NCBI RefSeq assembly: GCF_031877795.1
Contig: NC_133932.1
Coordinates: 76,497,937 to 76,561,936 of the forward strand
Length of the DNA: 64,000 nucleotides
Source of the DNA: Strix aluco
Taxonomy: Eukaryota > Chordata > Aves > Strigiformes > Strigidae
Direction: 5' to 3'
The position numbers were made by a program, and so were the translations under genes. The notes under the pieces are model-generated. The model ran no database searches. It was not told the origin of the DNA and saw only the letters and a program-made list of their open reading frames with translations. Each line of letters begins with the position of its first letter. The first letter of the stretch is position 1. Of this stretch, positions 53,760-64,000 are shown piece after piece.

Positions 53760-53885
53760 CCAGAGAGACCTGAGCTTGCATCAGCCCGATCCCAGGCGAA
53801 CCATCTGCAGAGTGCTCTGGGCACAGCCAGCGGGCTGCTCCGGGCCAGCGCTCCTTCAGCCCGCCTCAGTAACGATGCGGTATGA
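53760..53885. promoter_or_regulatory. small CpG-richer patch
   Basis: About 125 bases that are clearly GC-richer than the surroundings and hold roughly eight CpG dinucleotides, around CCCGATCCCAGGCGA, GCTCCGGGCCAGCGCTC and CAGTAACGATGCGG. CpG is otherwise rare nearby. It is too short for a CpG island by usual criteria. It could be a small promoter, an enhancer core or an old GC-rich repeat. Confidence 0.25.
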
Positions 53886-55408
53886 TCAAATATTCACTAG
53901 GACAGAGAGGGGGCTTGAGCAAACAGGGCTCATGGGAAAAAGGATCTAGGCTCCAAGTCCTATTCCAGCTCTTGTATTTTAGGAGGCAGTGCAAAAGGGG
54001 AGTGGGTACAGGTCACAGACCTATCCCCTGGCGTTTTCAACTGACTGCTGTGCACAACTCCCACCCTGCTGTACTGCTTTTGTGGGATCGCCCATTTTGA
54101 TGGATCTTGCACGAAGACACCAAGCCTCTAAGCATAGATTCTCCTACAGGTTCAATGGTGTTAAGCTTTTGCATCTTCAGCATTGTGCACCCAAATAGGA
54201 ACTTAAATGGCTAACTGAAGGCCCAAAACATTATTCAGGTCTGATTAAATAATGAAACATCACCTCTGCCATCTATTCTATTTGTATAGATCCAAGGATC
54301 AATCAAGAATTACACCCATATTTCCACAAGCCCACGACACAGATACTCACGCAGAGACTGTACCATCATCATGTACCATCAACTGTGTCAGCATTACGGT
54401 ACACCAGATCAAGGGCACCACATTCTCCATACTTTCACAACCAAAGAGCCGCCTGTCTGAATTTCCAAAAGTGCATTGTTAAAGTAAATATCCAATATCC
54501 AGGTGGGTGGCTTAAATTTCACAAGTGCTGAGAGTCCAGCAGCTCCCAGATAAAGTTGCATCTACATAGCATTCTTGAAGATTTTGTGACCATATTTGAC
54601 CTTGTAGATACTGTTGAATCTTAAAGAACTCTTAAACAGTGCCTCCTGGTAATAAAAGGTATTCTGAAAACAAACAGCCAAGCAAGTCACTGAAATCAGT
54701 CTTATCAAGAGCAGAAAGTTTTAAAGGCCTAGAAACCTTATGCAGTCCAAGACAGTATTACCCACTATAATGAAGATGGGCATTCTAAGCAAATTAAAGT
54801 TCAGTTAAGAAGATGGGCACGAAGATAAAATTTTTCCCTGAGGAGAAGAGGGTAATGGTTTTAGACTAGGTTTTCAGAACAGCTGTCCTGTTATATGTTA
54901 TCTATATATGCAATGGATACCCTTTTACATTTTGATTTTTCTTCATTTCTGCGCCTGTAGTGTTGGTGTTTTCCATATGTTGAAGGAAGATGAGAAATAT
55001 TAGAAGAAAAACCAGAAGTGGTGGGATGTGGCACAGCATCTAGCGCAAGTGAGATCTTAAGCTTGTAACAACTACCATTATCTTATTTCCCTCCCTCACA
55101 CCTCATCATATGCAATCAAAAAGCTCTAGAATCAGCATTAGTTAAATCTTACCACCTTTTACCTCAGATGGATCCAATACAGTTTTAATGAAGAAACTAT
55201 TCTTTTATATTCATCAGAAAAATTTATTTCTACCTGACCCAGAACTTTCTATAAACCTGCAGGATGTGAGAATAGTCCCTGGTAATTAGGGTACCAACAT
55301 AAGAGATGGCATATATGGGTCCCAGGTCTGCCCACCGAGCTGTACAGGTAAAGCTGCTTCCCTGAAGACAGCCTGAGGCCAGCACCTCCCAGAATGCTAT
55401 GTGAAAGT

Positions 55409-55542
55409 CCTGAGTTCAAATATCTGCTATAAATCAGAAAAAGAAATGCTAAGGAGCTGCTTCTCCCATATTCACAGAGACCAGCACAGTTTTGAGAAGG
55501 GGGCATAGCCTCCTCAGTTAATGAATCTGTTGTGTTCATTAA
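55409..55542. repeat. local direct repeat, copy A
   Basis: Pairs with 55947-56081, about 538 bases downstream in the same orientation. The best-conserved block runs from AGAAAAAGAAATGCTAAGG through CCCATATTCACAGAGACCAG to CATAGCCTCCTCAGTTAATG. Identity is roughly 85 to 90% by eye, so this is an older duplication than the 153-bp pair. Confidence 0.85.
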
Positions 55543-55946
55543 TAAAGCCTTAATTCAAAGCAAAACATCTGTTCAATAGGAAGAAAAATGAAACAAAACA
55601 AATTAACAAAAAACAACCAAACATAAAATTCCCCACAGCTTTACTTTTGCATTTCCTCTCCTCCACTTCTTTTTCCTATTCCCAGCAACACTCCTCAGTG
55701 TTTACATGAAGCAATTCCAGCTGCATGGCTTTCTGCTCCTATTCAACTCCCTGGGCAAACTAAAAGTAGGAACTTAGCAACCTCTCTTCTTTTCAAATTT
55801 CTTGTTTCTTTGTTCATTAAAAGATATGTTCTATAAAACCTGTCTCTCAGAATCCCCACTGTAGCTGTCTGCTTCAGAGATGTTCACACGAGACTTACCT
55901 TATTCTCAGCAGAGAGTCTCAGGCACATCAGGGCACAATTCACCTT

Positions 55947-56081
55947 CCTGAATTCAAATCTTTGCTGTAAACCAGAAAAAGAAATGCTAAGGAACTGCCT
56001 CTCCCATATTCACAGAGACCAGCCCAGTTTTGTAAAGGGAACATAGCCTCCTCAGTTAATGAACCTTTTTGCTTTCATTAA
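55947..56081. repeat. local direct repeat, copy B
   Basis: Second copy of 55409-55542 with scattered substitutions and small length changes near the right end. No flanking signs of a mobile element were seen, so a local tandem-type duplication with about 400 bases of intervening sequence is the simplest reading. Confidence 0.85.
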
Positions 56082-59000
56082 ATTAAATATGTTACATTAA
56101 TTAAATTTCATTAAAGCTACCCAGACTAGGATTCAGCTGTCTAAATGTAGATGTCTAATGGCATTTTCGATGCCCTAGGAAATTCCACCTGGCCAGTACC
56201 CCTGCAGGACACAAAACTCCCGTGGCCCATGACACATCAGCCAGCCAAGTGCAGATGACTGGGATACCCTAAAGCTCCACCCCCTTTGTTGTTTTGGCCT
56301 GAAGCACTATAGACCAGCGTTGAAGTAAATACCCAAAATGTTCCCATTTACTAAGTGTCAGATTGTTTTGTAGAGCAGTTTTGGTTATAACTAAGTCAAA
56401 AACTCACTTCACATTTGCAGATGCACTCCAATATTTAATAGGGACTTATGGATCCAAACCCATGACTGACCCTTCAGACAGTTTCAAGGGACACATGATA
56501 GGGACACCTAGACTGGGGACCAGACTGAACCTATTCTGAAGTAAAATACCCAGATTACATGTAGGAAAATTTTAAAGTCCTCAGCACCAGATGCTTTCAT
56601 CTACAGATCTGCTTCTCTCATGCTGACTTAGTTTTTTGTTAGGCTGTGTCCTGTCCACTGACAAATAAATGAATGCATGGGCATTGTTCACTTACTATCA
56701 GTTTTATTCTACTTTAATTCTGTGCCTTCTGTGCTCTACCTTTACCTCTCAAAATAACAGATAGAACAACTAAAATATTTTATTATTATCATTATTTCAA
56801 AGACAGAATTATCAAATTCATTTATCAATTATCTAAATAAAAGCTTTAAAAGGTGTAGCTGAGTACCAGGCTTAGATGATGGTGGAAAAGGACATCAAAA
56901 CTACAGGCAAAGACACCAATTTCCTGGTATGTGCCGGAAGATAAATGACATAAACCAACACAACAGCAAATGAGAAACAGTATAAGTCATTTCCCCTTCT
57001 GATGGAAATCAGAAGAGTCAGTTTTGGTCCCAAGAGAATAAAAATTCCTATAACAACTTCATTTTTCTTTAACCTTTCAGACTTTAAAATCAATCAGACC
57101 TTTGATTTAGAATTTAAACATCTAATTTTTTTGGCCACTTACCCCAAATTAAGCCTTACTACTAATTAAAATTACAACTTTGAAAGGACAGGTAATGGCA
57201 CTGAGATATTTGTGTAGTATATTAGCCCTTGAAGTCTGAAGTCAATCCTTGCTGAGGAACATGAAAAACAAGCTTTCACTAAGAGATTCCACACAATAGA
57301 ATCATTCAAAAACTTACACTTTCATAGGTGGTAGCATGAGTCTTTTATTTGATTTAGTATTAAATTATCTATCTTTCAGATTTTTAATCGATGTCAGAGG
57401 TCACCCTGACAGTTTGGCAGCTAAAAGGCTGGCTTACACTGCTGGCAGACTTTTGTTATTTGTCTCATAGCAGACAGTCCTTGCTAAACAGCATGGAAGT
57501 GCAGATTTTTCCTCATAGACGCATCAAAGAAGAGTAAAGTTCTTTAAAGTCTAAGGCTTTTACTTGCTCTTACCTGCAGTTGCATAGTAACTATGTGTTT
57601 TTGGGATAAGACATTCTGTTCTATCAAAAATGCTTGCATTTGGCTACTGAAGATGGGTACACTGAAAGATTACAGTTTCTGTCATGATTTAGATAAGCAG
57701 GGGTGAAATCTATCAGCAAATACATTGCACACACAATATTTAGAAATCTGACAAATCATAGCAGAACCATATCCCTCAAACCTAAGACAACTAGTGTGTG
57801 CAGGAGTTCAGCCATGGGTGTAAAGTGCGTCTCTCAGGGATAGTATACCAGCAAGTTAAATTTGCCTGTAATCCAAGTACGTAACACATCAGGTTTTTTT
57901 CCTAGCTGAGTTCATCAACAGCCAAATGCAAGAGCACCAGTGCCCTTATTGTTTCATTTGAGACTCAGCTCAAGAGTCTAACAGACAGAATGCAGACATA
58001 TGCACCAGACAGTGAAATGTAAAAATGTAAATGTAAACACTCAGTAAGTCAGCTTTACAGCTGACTTTTCAGTATTCTTTAGGAAGCTATCCTGAGCTAC
58101 ATGTATTTTAATGTTATAAGTTTCTCCCCTGCTATTCCATGGAGATTTTCTTTTCTAAATGCCCTCTATAAACTTCCAATCGTGTAGTACAACTTTTTCC
58201 AAACAAACAACAACAACAAAAAATCTTCCATCTATAGTTATACTAAACTTTAAAGTTATAAACAAGGTCACCAATACTAGGTATAACCGCTGTCTCTCTT
58301 TTAAAGAGGGTGGTAAAAAGCAGGCAATTGCCTTTAGGAAATCAATTATCTGAAAGAAAAGATTCTTCTAACCAAGACATAAATATACTGAGAAACATCT
58401 CAGAGTCTGAATTAAGTAGACAAGGAAGATTCATAAGTCTCATTAAGAGAAATATCACAGAAATAAGCACCAGACAGCCATAAAAGACAAACTGTTAAAT
58501 TGTCTCTCCCAGTGTAGGGCTCTGTATGCACTTACTGCTATTCATGTTTTATAACTGCTCGAGTTAATGGATAAATTAATTATCTAATTGTCGGCACAGG
58601 GACAGATCCTTACAGGTTTCATCTGCCTGGATTTGTTTGCTGAAGTGATGCTAAACTCACTTGCATAAGCTTGCAACCTCATCACCACCAAAATTCAAGA
58701 AGACAATTCAGAATATGGTAATTTGGTAGTTTTGGGACTTAAACATACAGTTAGGCTGGTATTTCTCTATTTAAGTATTGATTGTTCTCATTTTTGAAGT
58801 ATGCTGACAGTGTCTAGAATCAGATTGGGGATGTTAATCATTACCAAAACACCACCAGGCTCACTGCCTCTTTCTTCTCTGAGTGTCAGTGACAAATGCT
58901 TAAAATCACACTGAATAACACGCGCATAGGCAAAAGATGCCAGCTGGGTTCACAGAGCAGTACATAGTCCATCTTGCCAGTCAAGCACCACAACCTGTGT

Positions 59001-62000
59001 GGAAAACAGGCAATAAAACAGAATCCATACAGTTCAGTGCCTCTGACTACCATCTCTGAACTGCTCCTTTCCTTGAGGATGTCAGGGAAACTTACAGAGA
59101 GCAGCCAAATTTGAAGTTGTTGATCTATTTTCTCCCACTAGTCTGCATGTGGATTAAATCCCAGCAGCACACTGTAAAAAACAAAACAGAAATCAGGACT
59201 CCTGAAAGAGCTGCCTCCTTACTTGATAATACTGTACCTCCTGCAACATGCCAAGTTCTTAACTGTGCCTGTTAATATTTCATTGTCTTAGATGTGGTTT
59301 TAGTTCCCTAACAACACATGAGGATTTCTTGACATAGATATTAGCATCTGTGATAACTTGTGGCATTGTCAGCTTAATAATAATTTGAATTTGGAAGGGC
59401 TCAGTTCTGTTTCCAGAGAGGATTTTTTGGGACCTAAGGTTTTATTCAGTTAGGTGATGAACTAATGACTTGGAACCATCCCTTTTACAATAGAGGAGAA
59501 AAAACAAAGGCAAACCGAGCAATAAGTACAGATTAAGTTTAAACAACCTGCTGACCCATAAGGCTATGCACTTGCATAGATCATGTCCCATTTGTCCTCA
59601 GTTGAGCCCAAAGCCTGAGCAGGAAGGTCTTTCCCTCCAGTCCATTTCCAGGAGTCGAACTCCAAAAAGAAAGCTGGACACTCTTATCTCTCAGCAGAGG
59701 CTGGAGACCAACATCAGGGACACTTCCTCTGTGCAGTTTCTGGAGGACAGCATCGAGCACCCCTTCACAGCTCAGACACGTGCTTAGCAGGGGGAGGGAG
59801 GAGGCGAAAGCCAGCCCCTCCATGAGGCTCTGCCTGAGAAACTGCTGATGTGAGTTGGAGATCCCTCACCTCCCCTCCCAAACCACTCACCCTGGGTTCC
59901 CACAGCATCAGACATTTACAGGCCTCAGAAAGTCATCTCTGGCACAAGGCTTGTTGGAGATCTCAAGATGCTCTAGTCAAAAATTTTAGTTTCAACAAGA
60001 AGCAAGTTCAAGTGTAAATCCAGACTCTGATACAGGTTTTATAGAAAATGTTAATACAGGCATGTTTTTAAAACCTAACTAGCCCTTTAAAAGACTTGGA
60101 TTGAAAAATAAAAGCTCCTAAAACATTCTGTTTGAAAGGAAGCGTAATAAGGAAAATAAGTTTTCTGACAGACTGAGATCTTGTAGCCTTCTCTTCCTTT
60201 CATCTACTCCTTATTACCTTGCTTGTTGTTCTACTAGACATATCACACTCACACAGATGTGGCACTAATCACAGGGTAGGAGTTGCCAGCTGCCTGGGAG
60301 GATAAAGCTACTCTGACATTATCCCATCAGGCACCCAACAGTGACTTAGGAGATATAACCATTTAGCTGACCCCTTTGTAAGGAAGCAGGTGCCATCTGA
60401 GCATGCTGGGAAATCCTTTCTAATGCAGTCAGCTCCCCCTCAGTAGTTCACGGTTTAAAGTAAAAATAAAATAGCAACGCCTATCATTTTGCACACTGAA
60501 GTTAGGCACAAATTGCTGAGGTTTTCAGTGGGAGTATCACTTGCTGAAGATAATTACAGCTTAGCATGTTACTCTAGTAAAAAATATTTCGATATTGAAA
60601 ATGAAAGATGTTTGGGGGGCATCAATTGCACTTTATATTTTGGACTTGATTTTAGTCTAAGATCTACACTTGAAGCTACTTCTGTCCCAAAGCTTGGGTA
60701 CAGGTAAAGAAGCACCAAAATTCTTCCCTTGAAATCATTTCCAATTTTGGAATTCCCCTCCCCTGAGGGGAAACCTTTGACCAATCAAAAAACCCAATGA
60801 CTTTGGTAGGTTTTTGAAAACTTGAGGCTGAAATTCAAGTATGCTTTATAGTCAAAATTATTCCAACTTTCTAGTGTTTTGTTGGTGTTGCTGTGGCTGC
60901 TGTTGTTTTGGCTTGAAGAACTCATCTGGCTGCTCTCGTACCTTCTTTTGCTCTTACAGAATAGCAGTGGCACAAAGTTATTTTGATATCAAATGCATGA
61001 ATATTGGCACTGCATCCACTAGTAGGGCAATAACCACAGTAAAGTTATCTAAGCACTGAATGACATATGATGTTTTTCCACAGGAAAGCACACGTGAGAG
61101 GAGGACGTGAATGAAGACAGGGAAGGGAGAACAGGGACATGCAGCAGGAGAGAAATACACTGAGGATGCTATGAAGTTCTTCTGGTCTGGTGCAAAAAAG
61201 GTGTTAGCCACATCATACAGCATGTCCAGTGCTCATCCTAGAGCTGTAAGAAGATATCCCAGGGAAGCTGCTCTGCCTCAGTCTCTAATCCCTTTTCAGC
61301 CATGGGGATAACAGATAACAATGAGCCACACCAAAGCCAGGCACAAGGAACCTGTCTCTTAACTTTCATGCCACACCAGGTAAACAAAGGTGACCTGCAC
61401 CCATGCCACCAATGTGGATGCTGAACATGTTGCCGTGCTGAATGGGATGTGGTCAGCTTTGACTGGGTACCATGGGTACACAGCAGCATGCCAACCCCTG
61501 CTCCCCATGCTTGGCTCAGAAAAAGCACCTCCTTCCTCCTCCACCCTCGTCACTCCACACTCCTCCTCTCACTGCCTGCCATTTCCAGACTAAGCTGGAG
61601 CAAAGCATGACTGCACCAGCTGCACCTGGCAGAGGTGCCAGGATGACCGTAAATCTGCACGCCACCCAAATATGCACAGCCCATGCCTACTTGCCCCTCT
61701 CTTTCCCTTCCCCTCCTCTCTCTTCTCCGGCTGATGACCTCAGTGTGGAAGTGGACGTGGCCAGGAGCAATGCCACACGAGCAGGGAAGAGCAGTCACCA
61801 GGTGGTCACCCAGTCCCCAGGCTGGAGAGATGTGAAGATGTCAGGGCAGCAGCGGTTGTCCTTGGGGCAAAGGCAAAAACACAGGAGACGTTTCAGCAGA
61901 CGACATCATGGGAAACTTTGCAGCCAGGGATCTTCACCATCTTCAGGATTATGTGGAAGCTGAGAAAGAATCAGAAAGATTACCTAAAAGTTGCACTTAG

Positions 62001-62344
62001 AAGCCAGAACTGACACAAATGTGCATGCAGTCCCGTGGTACAATTTTAACTGTACACCAGTTATAACTCCTATTATACTAGAAATACACCCAAATGAGGA
62101 TCTCACCACATTCAGATGAGCCTGTGTGTTCACTTAGCAAGAGTTGCAGCTTCAAATCCTATCTCAAGACCTCTACTCGTGGTTTCTTGCGTCTCAGTCG
62201 CTCACCCCACAGACCCCTGTAATGCCAGTGATAATGCATGCATGAGCAGCTCTCCCGAAGACATACAAGAAATCCAAAGAATGAAGTCCAAACTTTCTCT
62301 TCTCATTTCATGTGCTCAGCTACACCACAAGCTTCCTTTACACC
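56082..62344. other. distal upstream region of SLC10A2, no gene seen
   Basis: AT-rich DNA up to about 59500, including a stretch at about 58500-58700 with TTAATTATCTAATTG that could be conserved non-coding DNA. From about 61100 to 61960 the sequence is richer in C and G, with a 163-codon frame (61472-61963) made largely of Pro, Ser and His, overlapped by frames on both strands and without domain resemblance. I do not call it a gene. The kappaB-like hairpin at 60749 lies here. Confidence 0.45.
60749..60772. promoter_or_regulatory. kappaB-like motif overlapping a short perfect hairpin
   Basis: GGAATTCCCC at 60749-60758 fits the NF-kappaB pattern GGRRNNYYCC. It overlaps an 8-bp perfect inverted repeat, TTCCCCTC and GAGGGGAA around a 4-base loop (60753-60772), after which GGGGAAACC forms a second partial kappaB match. 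It lies about 1.85 kb before the SLC10A2 start codon. Function is inferred from motif only. Confidence 0.25.
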
Positions 62345-62357
62345 CTTAAATATTAAC
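62345..62357 (+). promoter_or_regulatory. candidate HNF1 binding site upstream of SLC10A2
   Basis: CTTAAATATTAAC matches the palindromic HNF1 consensus GTTAATNATTAAC at 11 of 12 to 13 scored positions, with an intact ATTAAC half site. It lies about 250 bases before the start codon. Mammalian SLC10A2 promoters are known to depend on HNF1-alpha, so position and motif agree. Binding here is inferred only. Confidence 0.45.
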
Positions 62358-62609
62358 ACAGCTATTCTCTTGATGTGACTTCTCATTATCATATGAATAA
62401 ATGATTAATTGTCACTGTACCGAGCGAGTGCAACTTTTATAACTATATGAATCAGCACTGTGCCAAACCCTTCAAGAATAGTAAGAGTGTTCAAGTATTT
62501 ATTGCACTTTATTGCTTCCTGGATCATTTAAAAGGAGTCACTGACAAACAGCCATTTACACAGGCTTGAAAGTTTGCCTCGGATGTACTGAGCGGTTCTG
62601 TATTTCAAA
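62358..62609 (+). other. proximal upstream region and presumed 5' UTR of SLC10A2
   Basis: AT-rich DNA between the HNF1-like site and the start codon. It contains the weak TATA-like box at 62526 and an in-frame TGA at 62589-62591, which fixes ATG 62610 as the first possible start in this exon. There is no CpG island, in keeping with a tissue-restricted promoter. Confidence 0.4.
62526..62533 (+). promoter_or_regulatory. weak TATA-like box for SLC10A2
   Basis: ATTTAAAA lies about 77 bases before the ATG and could set a start site near 62555. It is followed at once by GGAGTCA, one base off an AP-1 site. AT-rich matches like this are common in this DNA, so this is a low-confidence placement. The real 5' UTR could start much further upstream or be spliced. 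Confidence 0.2.
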
Positions 62610-63031
62610 ATGCAGACATACCTTCTTTCCCAGCAATTTAACACTAGGTCTTTTGCAGAAAACTCCACAGCTTGTCCAGCAAATGCTACTATTTGCAATG
62701 GCACATCTTGTGTGTTACCAGAAGATAATTTTAATGAAACTTTGAGCATAATTTTAAGTACTGTTCTAACAGTCATGCTGGCTTTGGTGATGTTTTCCAT
62801 GGGCTGCAATGTGGAACTTAAGAAATTCTGGGGCCATGTGAAGAGACCCTGGGGTATATTTGTGGGTTTCCTTTGCCAGTTTGGAATTATGCCTCTCACA
62901 GCCTTCTTGCTGTCCTTGGCCTTTAATGTGCTTCCTATTCAAGCTGTTGTGGTGCTTATCATGGGATGCTGTCCAGGGGGAACAGCCTCTAATGTCATCG
63001 CTTACTGGGTGGATGGAGACATGGACCTAAG
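62610..63031 (+). CDS. SLC10A2: SLC10A2 (ASBT) coding exon 1, partial gene
   Basis: First coding exon of the apical sodium-dependent bile acid transporter, which couples sodium entry to bile acid uptake, mainly in terminal ileum. The 140 complete codons match the SLC10 family: an acidic, N-glycosylated N-terminus (sequons at N18, N25, N30, N42), a first membrane segment at about 44-64 running into MFSMGCNVE, a second at about 82-104, a third at about 107-127, the [10 protein letters not shown] signature at 119-128 and WVDGDMDL at 133-140. The N-terminus and first helix fit SLC10A2 better than SLC10A1 or SLC10A6. The exon ends AG/GTAAGAG after 63031, splitting a codon after its second base; the reading frame only hits TAA by running into the intron. 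ATG 62610 is the first Met after an in-frame TGA at 62589 and has A at -3. It adds about 15 residues relative to the human start, where this frame has Ala instead of Met. About 60% of the protein lies beyond the window. Confidence 0.95.
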
Positions 63032-64000
63032 GTAAGAGCAGCCATTCTCTAAGTAGTTCATGTGGCTTTTTACGTTGTAAACTTTATATTGAAAAGGACT
63101 GTCTGATTTTTTTCTTAGCTTCCTGGCCTATGCATGGTGGAGCTTTTTTCTTGTAAAGATGTTTGGTTACTGTAATAGTAGTAAATATAGCCAGAATATC
63201 AAATATCCTTGGTTCACTGAGAATTCATGTAGAAGATAGCACAACAGAATTGTGCATATGAGAAAATGTCTTTACTATAAATCTTCAGATCCTGAAAAAA
63301 ATATAATTTATGAAGACCGCTAAGATACTAAGGATTATGAAATCTTTGTCCAAGTTAGAACTATTTTTGTGATTTTGTTTCTCCCAAGATCTTGGGCAGT
63401 AAAAAAAAAAAAAAGACTAACAAAGGATTTTAGGATCTGAATCCTCTGTACAAAATAGTGGCTATGCAATAGTTCTTGAAATAATGTTTCTTGAAAAAGA
63501 CCACCTGTGGAAAAATTTTTTCCTTCCTTTTGTGTTCTATACAATGAATAGACAGGCATAGATTTTCTCTTTGGGAACTAATACGAATGAAAATCATTTG
63601 TGGTAATTCTATCTGCTCCTGGAACCTTCTGCAAAGTCTTCAAACTGAGGGAAAATTTTACAGGCTAGAAGCCACTGACTAAGGCAGTCCTGTATATTGG
63701 GGGCAATGAAAAAATTCCTTTGTGGCGTAGTGTGATGGTCTCGGTGACAGGGTGCTCTGAACTCAGAAACAGATAGTAAGGCACCTGGCATGGCCTAGGA
63801 CATCAAACATGCAGGACAAGTGAACCCTACTCTTGATGCAAATTCCATGGGAGTTTCATTAACTCTAACAGCCTTTAAAAATAAGCCATCTTTTTATTTT
63901 TAAATCCTGATTACTTTAAAATAAACAGGATCATTTCTGTTTCCCAGAGACTAACAAATTGGAGCATTCATCCAATTTATAATATGCTAGTCTGAACTAG
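63032..64000 (+). other. SLC10A2 intron 1, 5' part
   Basis: Intron beginning with the donor GTAAGAG at 63032. It is AT-rich, includes a run of 14 A at 63401-63414, and runs off the window. No second exon with the next ASBT segment is seen in the remaining 969 bases. Short frames on the minus strand (63335-63559, 63609-63791) look like chance. Confidence 0.85.

Larger units (their letters stand above)
46351..55408. other. intergenic, no gene seen
   Basis: Contains the 34-bp tandem duplication (47005), poly(A) run (47602), ATTC microsatellite (50926) and CpG-richer patch (53760). Frames up to 98 codons (48234-48530) do not resemble known proteins. No RNA gene seen. Confidence 0.5.

Noticed and set aside
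59640-59670. GGAGTCGAACTCC resembling part of a tRNA T-arm
   Set aside because: No cloverleaf can be drawn around it: no A-box, acceptor stem or anticodon arm at the right spacing.
59566-59787. 73-codon frame with Arg/Ser/Gln-rich sequence, considered as a retrocopy
   Set aside because: No parent gene recognised, no poly(A) tail and an equally long frame on the opposite strand.
61472-61963. 163-codon open frame close to SLC10A2
   Set aside because: Composition is Pro/Ser/His-rich low complexity, several overlapping frames exist on both strands, no domain or splice context; more likely GC-richer non-coding DNA.
62528-62899. 123-codon minus-strand frame over SLC10A2 exon 1
   Set aside because: Antisense shadow of the real exon on the plus strand.

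Overview
The window looks like bird nuclear DNA from an AT-rich, gene-poor stretch of a large chromosome. Three things support this. A CR1 non-LTR retrotransposon carries the avian type of 3' end (two copies of an 8-bp CACAGAAT unit on the + strand). Solo LTRs resemble the abundant avian ERV LTRs. The one clear gene, at the far right, is the first coding exon of the ileal sodium/bile acid cotransporter SLC10A2 (ASBT). No prokaryotic, CRISPR, rRNA or tRNA feature was seen.

Layout. 1-5070: AT-rich, no gene seen. 5071-6271: two LTRs of one family in opposite orientation, the left one a 206-bp internally deleted copy and the right one about 442 bp with TATA box and poly(A) signal. 6272-12459: no gene seen, but 8746-8898 is the apparent donor of a 153-bp duplication. 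12460-13592: a 5'-truncated CR1 on the minus strand whose central reverse-transcriptase part is missing and replaced by a perfect copy of 8746-8898. 13597-13655: an A-rich three-copy tandem repeat. 16520-16765: an 82-codon open stretch bounded by good splice acceptor and donor signals, a candidate unannotated exon of unknown function. About 27035-27477: a probable further solo LTR. 32470-32527: the 3' tail of a second CR1. 47005-47068: a 34-bp tandem duplication. 55409-56081: a local direct duplication of about 135 bp, diverged. 62345-62357: an HNF1-like site. 62610-63031: SLC10A2 coding exon 1, followed by the start of intron 1 to the window end.

Functionally, this reads as one gene start plus about 62 kb of upstream DNA. 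ASBT takes up bile acids with sodium across the apical membrane of ileal enterocytes and related epithelia. The upstream DNA could hold distal regulatory elements, but only a few motif-level candidates are visible by eye. I do not see a new multi-gene system. The most unusual items are the perfect 153-bp templated insertion inside the old CR1, the candidate symmetric exon at 16520-16765, and the extended N-terminus of SLC10A2.
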